From a virus: DNA of 62,058 nt. The translations under genes were made by a program, and so were the position numbers. The notes under the pieces are model-generated. The model ran no database searches, was not told the origin of the DNA, and was given only the letters and a program-made list of their open reading frames with translations. The DNA is taken from IMG/VR virus record IMGVR_UViG_3300046492_000606, positions 1 to 62,058 of that record; one strand, written 5' to 3'. Of the stretch, positions 16,783 to 24,888 are shown in pieces (position 1 is the stretch's first letter; every line of letters begins with the position of its first letter).

Positions 16783-17001
16783 TTACTTGCTCTCTTTCGG
16801 GCCAGTCGGCTTGGTGTCTTTTGGCTTAACGGGCTTCGACTTGCCTTCACCGTCGACCTCATCTGCCAATCCCTTGCCGATCAAGGTATGGGCATACTCA
16901 TCATCGACCTCTTCGAACACCTGACCGGCCTTCACAGAACTCGAGTCAGCACCCAGCAACGTGGCGTTACCGACAAATCCCCACAGCGCTTTGATTTTCA
17001 T
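16783..17001 (-). CDS. Small conserved head-region protein
   Basis: The 72-residue protein has a folded N-terminal half (KIKALWGFVGNATLLGADSS) and a Lys/Pro-rich tail. It lies between major capsid and connector genes, where many HK97-type phages carry a short protein of this shape. I do not know its function. A capsid decoration or connector accessory role is only a guess from position. Confidence 0.7.
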   Translation of the reverse strand: MKIKALWGFVGNATLLGADSSSVKAGQVFEEVDDEYAHTLIGKGLADEVDGEGKSKPVKPKDTKPTGPKESK

Positions 17002-17017
17002 GTTGTCTCCTGAAACG

Positions 17018-17040
17018 AAAAAGCCGGCGCAAAGGCCGGC
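17018..17040 (-). terminator. Intrinsic terminator after the major capsid gene
   Basis: The minus strand has GCCGGC-CTTTGC-GCCGGC followed by TTTTT immediately after the capsid gene stop. It probably lowers expression of downstream connector genes relative to the capsid, or protects the capsid mRNA 3' end. Confidence 0.75.
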
Positions 17041-17058
17041 CAGTGGACGATGTGGGGA

Positions 17059-18264
17059 TCAGGGCGCGGCGGTGAAGCGGCCTTTGACCAGACCTTCACG
17101 GCGACGCACACCAAGACCGAGGCGCTCTTCAACCAGCAGCGCGCGCTCGTTTTTGATGAACTGATCGTTGATCAAGCCCATCTTGAACAGGAATGACATG
17201 CGATCGAACAGCACGGACGAGCGAGCGAAGTTCGCGACCAAGAACTCGCCACCGGTATCTTCGTCACCCTCGTCGACACTGTCGGAAGTCACCACCGGAC
17301 GGCCCCAGAGAACCGGCGTGACCAACCCTTGCAGGTTCGCGAACAGATAGCGATTCTCGCCATCTTTCTGCAGTTCGATGTTCATCCAGTCGAGTTCGGT
17401 CATCACGATACCGTCGGCGGACAACATCGATTGCTTGCGAACTTGGTAGATCGCGCGCCGCACCAGATCGATAGCGGTATCGCCAGCCTTGGTCAGCGCC
17501 GCGTCGTACACGGTGGCCTGGGTCATCAAGCCATTCAGGTTCTCACCTGTGCCGTCGCCCTTCAGGATCTGACGCTCTTCCTCAAGCTTGAGATCGTAGC
17601 GCAGCAGCTCCTGCAGGTAGGCCATCAGCTGAGGAACATCGTCCAGCGCCTCGTCGGTCACGGGCATCCAGACCGCGATCTTCTTGACCCGGTCGGTTTG
17701 GGTCGTGAAGGTCACGTTGCTGGTTGGCTTCAAGCCACCTTCCGCCACTGGCCCGGCGCCGCGGGTGTGCAAGTTTTCTTTGAAAAAAGTGTATTGCTGG
17801 CCTGTTACAGGAACAGTAGTCAACAGGTCGCGGATTCGCAGCTCTTGGCGAATACCTGGCTGGATGACCGGATCATAGTTCGGCGCAACGATACCGGCGC
17901 TGGTGACCTTCATTTCCTTCATGCTGGCCATGTCGGACTTGGTCACTTCAATATCGGCCAGGGAAACGCTTTTCGCCTGTAGAGATTTGTAGGCATCGTC
18001 GTTTTTGACCAAGTCGATAAAGCTCTTGGCTTCGCCGGGCTGACTGCGCAGTTTGATGCCTTTTTCTTCGAGCTTCTGCACCTGCTCAATGACACGCTCG
18101 ATCTCGCCCTTCTGGGTTTCGATCTGCGATTTCATTTCTTTGGTGACGGTGTTGCCCTTCTGCAGTTCATCGGCGACGTTGTCGTACTTTTTCTGCAGAC
18201 CAGTGAAGCCTTCCTTCAACTGGTTTTCGAGAGAGCTTTTTACTTCTTGGATTGGATCGGTCAT
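17059..18264 (-). CDS. Major capsid protein (HK97 fold)
   Basis: The 401-residue protein has an N-terminal coiled-coil delta domain (about residues 1-105). The HK97-type core follows (VAPNYDPVIQPGIRQELRIR, GTGENLNGLM). The delta domain should act as scaffold and be removed by the prohead protease encoded just upstream. The two genes overlap by four bases (ATGA). Confidence 0.92.
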   Translation of the reverse strand: MTDPIQEVKSSLENQLKEGFTGLQKKYDNVADELQKGNTVTKEMKSQIETQKGEIERVIEQVQKLEEKGIKLRSQPGEAKSFIDLVKNDDAYKSLQAKSVSLADIEVTKSDMASMKEMKVTSAGIVAPNYDPVIQPGIRQELRIRDLLTTVPVTGQQYTFFKENLHTRGAGPVAEGGLKPTSNVTFTTQTDRVKKIAVWMPVTDEALDDVPQLMAYLQELLRYDLKLEEERQILKGDGTGENLNGLMTQATVYDAALTKAGDTAIDLVRRAIYQVRKQSMLSADGIVMTELDWMNIELQKDGENRYLFANLQGLVTPVLWGRPVVTSDSVDEGDEDTGGEFLVANFARSSVLFDRMSFLFKMGLINDQFIKNERALLVEERLGLGVRRREGLVKGRFTAAP

Positions 18265-18902
18265 GGCGACACCTTAAAAAATTGGTCAAAAGTGCTGGAG
18301 AGTGTTTTCAGCTCTTCCACGATCGCCGTGGCCTCGCTTCCGCCGTCACGGCGTAGCGCGGGATAGCCGAGGGAGGCGACGGCTGCCGCCTCTTTCTGAG
18401 AAAGCCCCATACGTTCGCGAAGGGCGTTCTCGAAAAGTCGAATGTCAGATTTCACAGTGAGAACCTGAGCCGCTGGATTCATACCGAACGGCACGAACGA
18501 ACCTTCCCAAAGCTCGGCTTCCTTGATGATGCGTACGCGGCGGCCGGCACGTTCTTCAAAGTCCGCCTTGATGGTGTTGAAGCCGATCGACATGCTGTCG
18601 AGGATCTCGGCCTTCATGAGTTCGTACGCGTCTCGGGCGTAGCTCACCGCCAAGTTCACGCGCCCCTTGAGCAGCAGCCCGTAATCGTCCTGCGTGTAAT
18701 CAGCAGCGCCGACAAGCCGAGTCAGGTCATGGTAGAGAGCGAGCTTCAACTTGCCGCCGCGTGTGGTTTTCACCCGAGTAAAAGCGCCAGGCAAAATAAC
18801 GTCGTCGCCAAGGTCGATGTTATTGAACACGGCGGCATAGCCTTCGAAGTTGCCGGCGTCGTCCACCGCCTTGAGTTCAAACGGGACTTCAAGCGTTGAC
18901 AT
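18261..18902 (-). CDS. Prohead protease (HK97 gp4, peptidase U35)
   Basis: From ATG 18902 the product is 213 residues. It carries FEGYAAVFNNIDLGDDVILPG, then LYHDL with the catalytic His, DSMSIGF with the catalytic Ser and AELWEGS, as in HK97-type prohead proteases. It matures the capsid by removing the delta domain. Its start lies 14 bases inside the portal gene end. A longer in-frame extension upstream is portal coding sequence and is not counted. Confidence 0.88.
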   Translation of the reverse strand: MSTLEVPFELKAVDDAGNFEGYAAVFNNIDLGDDVILPGAFTRVKTTRGGKLKLALYHDLTRLVGAADYTQDDYGLLLKGRVNLAVSYARDAYELMKAEILDSMSIGFNTIKADFEERAGRRVRIIKEAELWEGSFVPFGMNPAAQVLTVKSDIRLFENALRERMGLSQKEAAAVASLGYPALRRDGGSEATAIVEELKTLSSTFDQFFKVSP

Positions 18903-20100
18903 TTTTTTGCAGCTCCCACCGGGTAACCCGGTCGTATTCTTCGCCAGCCAGCGGAGGAAGGTTTTCTTTGCGACGAACCTCGTTGATGCACATCCAGCCA
19001 GACCCGCCGGATCCACCGAGGGCTGCTTGGTAGTAGGTGGCGCGACCTGCGCTATCAGCCCGCAGCAAGCCCTCTACGACAAACTCCACAAACTGGGGCT
19101 TGTCGCGAAAAAGCTTGTCGTTGACTTCGTCTTCAATAGCATCGAGATATGGCTTGAGCCCAAACGTAACGAACCCGCTGGTTTGCTGTTCCAGGTTCGA
19201 CCCCATGATGGAGGTCTTCCCGGCGCGATTGGCCAGGTAGAGAGGAACGCCGTAGCAGCCTGCAATCGCTTCTTCTTGAAACTGCTGTGACTCGATGAAT
19301 TGACTGTCTTTCTGGCTCAACCCGGCAGGAACAATCTTCGGGCCGCCCTGAAGAATGCCCATGGAGCCAATGTCATTGACGTCGCCTTTGCGAACATCAG
19401 GAAATTTTTCCATGATCTGCGCTTGCTGCGTCTTCGTCAGAAACTGGTCGTAGATCACATAGCCGCCGGTGAAACCACCTTTGCGCATGAACATTGCAGA
19501 CCAGTTTTGCGCTGTCTTCGACAACCCCATCGACTCGGCCATGTACTCGACCGGCGAGAGGCCGATGATCCCGTCGACGCTAAAGAGCTTGAAATGCAGC
19601 ATGTTTTCCGGCGATACCGGAAAACGCTTGCCGCCGACTGTTGCCCAGTAAAGCAAATCGTCCGATGTATCGACTTCGACGTCGTCAGCACTGACCGGGA
19701 TCAGTCCAATCCAATCACCGTTATCAGCCCTTTCGATGATGTTGTAACCGTTGCCACGTAACGCCATATTCACAACGGCGCACTTCAGAAAATTTAGCTT
19801 CGTCATGTGCGGGTTCGGCTTGCGCAACAATCGAGCTTGTCGGGTTTTGGTATCAGCCAACACCCGTCCAACCGGCGTATCTTCGAAAATTTTCAGCGGT
19901 AGACCAGCAGCTGACTCACTCAAGATTTTTACGCAAGACCACACGATCGGAATCGTAAGGGCGGTTTTGGCTGTGACGGTTACCCCTGATTTGGTGCGCT
20001 TCCCGCCGGCCAACATTTCTACTTCAACATATTCACCGGTCGCAGGGTCGTTGTAGCCGAACATGCGCCATGTCAGCGGGTTGTACCAACGAGATGCCAT
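18889..20100 (-). CDS. Portal protein (HK97 family)
   Basis: The 403-residue protein contains TALTIPIVWSCVKILSESAA and LLRKPNPHMTKLNFLK, both typical of HK97-family portals, and ends with the usual charged C-terminus. The dodecameric portal is the DNA gate and docking site for terminase. It lies between the large terminase and protease genes, the standard HK97 order. Confidence 0.9.
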   Translation of the reverse strand: MASRWYNPLTWRMFGYNDPATGEYVEVEMLAGGKRTKSGVTVTAKTALTIPIVWSCVKILSESAAGLPLKIFEDTPVGRVLADTKTRQARLLRKPNPHMTKLNFLKCAVVNMALRGNGYNIIERADNGDWIGLIPVSADDVEVDTSDDLLYWATVGGKRFPVSPENMLHFKLFSVDGIIGLSPVEYMAESMGLSKTAQNWSAMFMRKGGFTGGYVIYDQFLTKTQQAQIMEKFPDVRKGDVNDIGSMGILQGGPKIVPAGLSQKDSQFIESQQFQEEAIAGCYGVPLYLANRAGKTSIMGSNLEQQTSGFVTFGLKPYLDAIEDEVNDKLFRDKPQFVEFVVEGLLRADSAGRATYYQAALGGSGGSGWMCINEVRRKENLPPLAGEEYDRVTRWELQKNVNA

Positions 20101-20107
20101 ATTCAGC

Positions 20108-21802
20108 CTATGAGTTCGAGCCGATGAGTCCGAAGAATCCGTCGGAGAGGTAATTGTCGAGACCGCCTTGGGCCTGGGGGTTCAGCGATATAAGTGATAC
20201 GGCATTGAAGGTGGCCATTAGCGGGTCAATTTTGGCGAAGCCCGACGCTTGCTTGGTGATGAGGATTGAGTTGCCGCGGGGTTCTACTCGAGCATTACCA
20301 CAGCACCAATTCATCAACGGCTGCCCGCCGTGCACCAACCCTCCCTCTGCCAGCCTGCGCTCAGTCGTCTTGATGGCTCCGCCAAGTTTCCAGCCTTGAG
20401 AAATGCCGATGACTTTTTCCTCCGGCACTTCTGCCGCCACCAATGCATCAAGGATCGCTCCGACGCCTGCGGGGTCGACACCGACCTTGTCCAACAGCCC
20501 AGCCATTTCAATGCGCGCAACCAGTTCTGCGACTTCAGTCACGTCATCACCGATGGCCTTCACCAGCGTTAGATGACCATCGCGAGCAAAATCATGAAAC
20601 CGGGCCGCCTCACTTTTACGGCGAATCAGCACGGATGGATGAGCCCAGGCATGTGTCCACAACAGCCACTCCCTGGTATCCCGATCACGACCGATCGCAG
20701 CAAAGCCAAGCAAGTCGTCCAGACCGCCACCATCGATTCCCACATCAACGACTTCGCTTCGATCAAGCAAGTACTCGAAGCTGACACCCGCGGGGCGGGC
20801 TTGGGCCTCCCAGAACTCGGCGCCGGCCCAACGATCCGAGCGCAAGGCCAGACCGATCTCAACGTTCAGGTGCTTCGCAAGGAAGCCCCGCATGGACTCC
20901 TCGCCATCCTCATTCGCCTTCTGGAATTCACGAAGCAGAAACTCGGTGTCGACCGACGCGCCCATGTTGGGATTGGTGATGAAGAAATTGGCAGGATCCC
21001 GGTGTTTGTTTGCCTTGATCATCTCTTCCGGAAATTCATAAATCACCGGAAGAAAGCGTTTGTCATTGATGCGCCCATCCCGTACGCCGCGTGCATAGTT
21101 CAGCTTCTGCCGAAATACGCCAGCGGGAGGTTCGTCGGATTGGGTAGAGAGAAAGATGGTGAAACCTTCAGGCCTTGAGGCCAGGCCGCCGCAGGCTTCG
21201 CGCAACATGTTCTCGGCGTTGGGCCGCTTGCCGAACAACCACAACTCATCGATCAGAACGCCAGTGGCTTTCTTGCCGCCGACCGTGTCGCTGTCGGCGG
21301 CTACTACTTTCAGCGTGGCGCCAGTCAGGCGATGAGTGATGGTTCGTGTGTGATCCTGCACCTGGAGCAGTTCCGACAGTTCGTCGTCGCTGTTCACCAT
21401 GTCGCGAGCAGGGAAGAAACTGTTGTTAGCGATCTCAATAGTCGGCGCAAGGATTAGAAACTCTGCCGAATGACGCCAGTTGCGGATCAGCGCAGTGAGC
21501 ATGATTCCGGCGGCGGTCGTCGACTTGGTGTTCTTCTTCGAGATCAGAAGGAAGAACTCAGTGATCAGCCGACGGCCCTGCTCCGGATCGTAAGAGCCGA
21601 ACACTGAACCGACGAAATCGATGATCCAGTCGCGGGAGACTTCGCCCATCGTCGGCTTGCCGGCCATGTCCGCAACACGAAGCTGCTTGAAAACCTCCAT
21701 CGCTTCGGTGCGTTCTGCCGGGAACAGTGGAGCAACTGGCACCAGCGACTCGCTCGCCAAGATGCGTTTTTCCCAATCAGGGCAAGCTGTTGTCCATTCC
21801 AT
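20108..21802 (-). CDS. Terminase large subunit (HK97-type)
   Basis: The 564-residue protein has an ATPase half with a Walker A-like SKKNTKST (about residue 98), Walker B LIDELWLF (about 188) and the coupling motif STQSDEP. The nuclease half contains acidic clusters in DVGIDGGGLDDLLG and VGVDPAG. It packages DNA into the prohead and cuts it. It starts one base after the small subunit gene ends. Confidence 0.9.
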   Translation of the reverse strand: MEWTTACPDWEKRILASESLVPVAPLFPAERTEAMEVFKQLRVADMAGKPTMGEVSRDWIIDFVGSVFGSYDPEQGRRLITEFFLLISKKNTKSTTAAGIMLTALIRNWRHSAEFLILAPTIEIANNSFFPARDMVNSDDELSELLQVQDHTRTITHRLTGATLKVVAADSDTVGGKKATGVLIDELWLFGKRPNAENMLREACGGLASRPEGFTIFLSTQSDEPPAGVFRQKLNYARGVRDGRINDKRFLPVIYEFPEEMIKANKHRDPANFFITNPNMGASVDTEFLLREFQKANEDGEESMRGFLAKHLNVEIGLALRSDRWAGAEFWEAQARPAGVSFEYLLDRSEVVDVGIDGGGLDDLLGFAAIGRDRDTREWLLWTHAWAHPSVLIRRKSEAARFHDFARDGHLTLVKAIGDDVTEVAELVARIEMAGLLDKVGVDPAGVGAILDALVAAEVPEEKVIGISQGWKLGGAIKTTERRLAEGGLVHGGQPLMNWCCGNARVEPRGNSILITKQASGFAKIDPLMATFNAVSLISLNPQAQGGLDNYLSDGFFGLIGSNS

Positions 21803-21803
21803 A

Positions 21804-22289
21804 TCACTTCACCGCACGGAGCGGAGGCGCGCCTGTGCCGAAGCGACCGGCACCGACCTGCTTCGCGGCGTCCTGCTTGTCCTGTTTTTTTCCAGCATCA
21901 CCCTTGCGCTGGTGCATGAAGGGCATCAATGCCTTCGCCGCATCCACCCGGAGCTTGGCTTCACTGCCGAAGTCGTTCATTACGGCGAGCAGAAAGTCTT
22001 TTGGATCGTTGTGCCGTATCGCTTGGGCAAGATCGAAGCCAGCTTCAGTAGCCTCTTCGAATGCTTCGCCGACATCGGCGACGGGTGCAGAACGGGATGC
22101 CCGGGCTTTAACAATTTTGTTAACGCCTGGCGCAGCAAGTGCAGCCATGACGTCTGGGTGTTTTGCCAAGCGTGAGCCGGCGACCGATGCGCTGTCGACG
22201 GCGTATCCCGCGGCGATGGCTGCATTTTTATTGGACGCACCTTCCCTAACAGCATTCACAAATGCCTGCTGTTTGGGTGTTAACGCCAT
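21804..22289 (-). CDS. Terminase small subunit (Terminase_2-like)
   Basis: The product of about 161 residues opens with LTPKQQAFVNAVREGASNKN followed by AAIAAGY, the helix-turn-helix of Terminase_2 small subunits, and ends in a basic tail. It recognises the packaging site. ATG 22289 is preferred; an upstream TTG at 22295 is also possible. The HNH gene lies upstream across a non-coding stretch that may hold the packaging site. Confidence 0.85.
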   Translation of the reverse strand: MALTPKQQAFVNAVREGASNKNAAIAAGYAVDSASVAGSRLAKHPDVMAALAAPGVNKIVKARASRSAPVADVGEAFEEATEAGFDLAQAIRHNDPKDFLLAVMNDFGSEAKLRVDAAKALMPFMHQRKGDAGKKQDKQDAAKQVGAGRFGTGAPPLRAVK

Positions 22290-22471
22290 TAACAAAAAAC
22301 CTATGAGAGGAAAAAAATCTGTCCGTGCGGGGGCGAGTGGTCTAGAACAAATTTACTTCGCAGAAATTTACCCCCCCCCGGGGTGGGGCAGTGACGTGCC
22401 GCACCACGATGGTGCAGGATCGGGGGAGTTGACGTGCCACACGAGGCACGCGGAGCCAGCCCGAGGAAGGC
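22290..22471. other. Non-coding stretch between HNH and small terminase genes, candidate cos region
   Basis: This gap in an otherwise packed operon contains a run of nine C followed by GGGGTGGGG near 22372-22389, plus short inverted repeats. In cos phages of the HK97 type the packaging site lies near the small terminase and HNH genes. The location is suggestive only; no known cos sequence is recognised. Confidence 0.35.
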
Positions 22472-22813
22472 TCAACGACCAAAGGACAGTTGAGCTTCTT
22501 CGCGCTTCTTCACGATGTCGTGGCAGGGTTTGCACAAGGACTGCCAGTTAGCACGATCCCAGAACAGCACCTCGTCGCCGCGATGAGGAATCTTGTGGTC
22601 AACAATGCAGGCTGCGGTGACACGGCCATCGCGATCGCAATAGCTGCACAGTGGGTTCTCATTGAGGAACACCAGCCGCGCTTGCTGCCATTCGTAGTTG
22701 TAGCCACGCTGGCCAGACGTACGCTTGTCCGCACGCCATGAGTCAGGATTGATGGTTGTCAGCCGATCACCTTGGGTCTTCACACGTGTGGCGAGAGTCA
22801 CGAGGCGTGCCAT
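22472..22813 (-). CDS. HNH endonuclease (packaging-associated)
   Basis: The 113-residue protein has CSYC and CKPC zinc knuckles (C-x2-C pairs). Between them lies IVDHKIPHRGD, the beta-beta-alpha metal motif of HNH nucleases. Such proteins next to terminase stimulate cos cleavage in HK97-like phages. ATG 22813 is chosen because it overlaps the holin stop (TGATG). Confidence 0.88.
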   Translation of the reverse strand: MARLVTLATRVKTQGDRLTTINPDSWRADKRTSGQRGYNYEWQQARLVFLNENPLCSYCDRDGRVTAACIVDHKIPHRGDEVLFWDRANWQSLCKPCHDIVKKREEAQLSFGR

Positions 22814-23094
22814 CAATCCACCTGAACAATGCGTGCAACGTTGCCACGAGCCCGCCAAACCAAAACGGCGGCCAGACCGTAGAAGGCCGTGTTGAACCAT
22901 GATGCGTCGGCGAACTCGCCCTCAAGCACCATCCGGCCGATCAGGCTAACGCACTGCATGCCGGTGACGGCACAGGCCGCCCAAGCGATGAGGGAGATGG
23001 ATAGCTTGTAACGCGAGTTGGGATATGGGCTGTAGCGCAGCCCGATCAGGGTGAAGATCACTGCACACAGTGCAGCTTGGATGACAGCAGCCAT
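22813..23094 (-). CDS. Putative holin or antiholin, three TM segments
   Basis: The 93-residue protein has hydrophobic segments near residues 3-19, 32-54 and 66-80. It lies just downstream of a second small membrane protein. Such pairs at the start of the late operon act as holin and antiholin in many Pseudomonas prophages. It overlaps the HNH gene by one base. The endolysin is far away at the distal end of the same operon. Confidence 0.65.
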   Translation of the reverse strand: MAAVIQAALCAVIFTLIGLRYSPYPNSRYKLSISLIAWAACAVTGMQCVSLIGRMVLEGEFADASWFNTAFYGLAAVLVWRARGNVARIVQVD

Positions 23095-23469
23095 TTAACT
23101 CTCCTTCCGTGCCCGAAGGCGGAAGAACCATTGCAGCCAGCGCGGCATGATGCCGGTGTGCATCCACTCAAGAATGCCCGTGGCGACTGCAACGCAGATT
23201 GCGCCACAGACGAAACCACTGAAGCCGGCTGTTTTAGTCCAGGTGAGCCCCAAGAGTTCGGCAGCGCCGAAATAACCACCGATCCAGCCGGCGAAAAGGT
23301 AACCAATACGGCGCCACGTTGGCATGGCGTCCGCTGCCACGACGAACAGAAACGCTCCGCCGAAAGCTCCTACTAGTGCTGACAGATCAATCTGGGGAAA
23401 TGCAGCACCCAAGCCAAGGCTGGCGACCACACCAGTTACAGCGAGTGCGCCAGTGCTCGGCTCAGCCAT
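23095..23469 (-). CDS. Putative holin, multi-TM
   Basis: From ATG 23469 the 124-residue product has hydrophobic segments around residues 8-26, 29-46, 58-72 and 80-98. It ends with a basic tail (RLRARKES). GGAGCGGCAC precedes the start. It resembles phage holins in size, topology and position at the late operon start. It lies directly against the next small membrane protein gene. Confidence 0.65.
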   Translation of the reverse strand: MAEPSTGALAVTGVVASLGLGAAFPQIDLSALVGAFGGAFLFVVAADAMPTWRRIGYLFAGWIGGYFGAAELLGLTWTKTAGFSGFVCGAICVAVATGILEWMHTGIMPRWLQWFFRLRARKES

Positions 23470-23523
23470 GTGCCGCTCCATTGATAAAAGAGGCCTGCGT
23501 GGCCTGGGCAAAGCCCGAAAACG

Positions 23524-23550
23524 AAAAAGCCCCGCTCGGTGGCGGGGCTT
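23524..23550 (-). terminator. Intrinsic terminator ahead of the late operon
   Basis: The minus strand reads GAAGCCCCGCC-loop-GCGGGGCTTTTT, placed after the probable late regulator gene and before the holins. A strong terminator here is where an antiterminator of the Q type would act. Confidence 0.8.
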
Positions 23551-23620
23551 CGTGCGTCGTCTCTCATAACGCGCAAGATCGACATGATGGGGTTAATTTA
23601 CGGCCAATTGGCCATCATGG

Positions 23621-24184
23621 TCAAGCGGCATCTACAAAGATTTCTTCCCGGTCGAATATCTCGGTTGCGTGGATTACGGCGGCCTCCTCCAACTGCTCAA
23701 GCCGCTTATGGATTCCGGATCGCCAGTTGCGTCGAGTGCGCTCCGGCGAACCAGCGAGATCCCACGTATTCATGTCGTAAAACTCAGCTGGCAGCACGAT
23801 CATGTCAGTTGAGCGCTTGCCTACCTGGACGCCTTTGAGCTTAGGAATTGCCCACGCAGTGAGCGCTTTATAGATGAACAACTCCGGCGCCGGGGAAGTC
23901 ATCCGAGCGACCAAGCGGCCAATGGCACCGACCTTGTTGGCCTTATGGGTCGAATATTTGGCGACGAGGACATCCCACTGCGCCGGAGCCAGGTGGCGAT
24001 GAAGCAGCGCATAAAGGCAGCAGTCGTAATCGAACTTGTCGCGAGGTGACAGCGAGCTGCCGGTGCCACCCTGCCGCATATCGGCGTCAATCAGCTTCTG
24101 CCATGACTGCTTGGTGCTGTTGTCGATGTTATCGGCGGCCAGTACTCGTACCAGGGTGCTCATCACGTCTTTATACATACCCAT
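23621..24184 (-). CDS. Probable late gene regulator (Q-like by position)
   Basis: The 187-residue protein is helical, with a DYDCCLYALLHRHLAP core followed by WDVLVAKYSTHK. A C-terminal RTRRNWRSGIHKRLEQLEEA stretch could be a helix-turn-helix. It is the last gene before a terminator and the late operon, the position of Q antiterminators. I do not recognise the family with certainty. GGAG lies seven bases before ATG 24184. Confidence 0.55.
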   Translation of the reverse strand: MGMYKDVMSTLVRVLAADNIDNSTKQSWQKLIDADMRQGGTGSSLSPRDKFDYDCCLYALLHRHLAPAQWDVLVAKYSTHKANKVGAIGRLVARMTSPAPELFIYKALTAWAIPKLKGVQVGKRSTDMIVLPAEFYDMNTWDLAGSPERTRRNWRSGIHKRLEQLEEAAVIHATEIFDREEIFVDAA

Positions 24185-24186
24185 GG

Positions 24187-24378
24187 TTATTCTCCAGATT
24201 CGGCATTAACGGCGCGACGCCCAGCACGAGCCAAAATCTTGTCTTGGCAGGCGTGGATCGCCAAACAGAACTCTTGGCGCTCAAGTGGATGTTCGGCAGG
24301 TAGCTTCAAGTACTCATTCCAGACGCCAGCTAGGAGGCCGACCACAAACGCCTCACGATCGGTAACTTCGATTTTCAT
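24187..24378 (-). CDS. Small hypothetical phage protein
   Basis: The 63-residue protein (MKIEVTDREAFVVGLLAG...) is mainly helical, with one Cys pair and no recognisable domain. GGGGGA precedes ATG 24378. It is packed between the zinc-finger-like gene and the late regulator with minimal spacing, so it is surely part of the operon. No function is assigned. Confidence 0.65.
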   Translation of the reverse strand: MKIEVTDREAFVVGLLAGVWNEYLKLPAEHPLERQEFCLAIHACQDKILARAGRRAVNAESGE

Positions 24379-24380
24379 GG

Positions 24381-24695
24381 TCAATCCCCCGTGTAATTAG
24401 AGCCACCGGCGCCGCGTCGGTTGTTCTGTTCGTACTGCTGATGCGCACCACCGACGGCACGGTTGAATTTGGCGATCTCCCCGAGCGCTTCCCGCAGCCG
24501 TACGTTCAGCACCTGCACGACGTCTATGAGTGGCAAAGTCTTCAGCGTCTCACCACACACCCAACCCGAGGCGTGACAGTTCTCGCAAGTCATTTGATGG
24601 AACACGCCGGTGTAAACGCCGGTACCGCGGCAGACGTTGCACTCAACGATGAATTTCAATTTCCGGCGGAAGTCTGGGCCATGCGACTTTTTCAT
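24381..24695 (-). CDS. Small zinc-finger-like protein (DnaJ-type CxxCxG)
   Basis: The 104-residue protein carries CNVCRGTG and CENCHASGWVC, paired C-x2-C knuckles like those of the DnaJ zinc domain. A helical C-terminal part follows. It is probably a small metal-binding protein of the early-to-late operon. Its start overlaps the preceding stop by four bases. Function unknown. Confidence 0.7.
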   Translation of the reverse strand: MKKSHGPDFRRKLKFIVECNVCRGTGVYTGVFHQMTCENCHASGWVCGETLKTLPLIDVVQVLNVRLREALGEIAKFNRAVGGAHQQYEQNNRRGAGGSNYTGD

Positions 24696-24886
24696 ACGGA
24701 CACCACCAAGCGCCTATGCATGGATCGCACATCAAGCCCGGCTTCTGGGTCGTGATGAATAGCCAACTCGAAACCATCTTTCATGGTGATAACCATGTGC
24801 AGGCGCGGCATCTCGACGATCCTGACGGCCGCTATCAACTTCGGATTCACAGCGAGGCCGGTGGCCGCATGAAGCAAAATCATCAT
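24692..24886 (-). CDS. Small hypothetical phage protein
   Basis: The 64-residue protein has an alternating beta-like pattern (AAVRIVEMPRLHMVITMKDG) and no known motif. GAGG lies seven bases upstream of ATG 24886. It starts two bases after the recombinase stop, so it is co-translated with it. Function unknown. Confidence 0.6.
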   Translation of the reverse strand: MMILLHAATGLAVNPKLIAAVRIVEMPRLHMVITMKDGFELAIHHDPEAGLDVRSMHRRLVVSV

Positions 24887-24888
24887 TT

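Noticed and set aside
18903-19016. A longer N-terminus for the prohead protease
   Set aside because: This part lies inside the portal gene in another frame; the family start and size fit ATG 18902.
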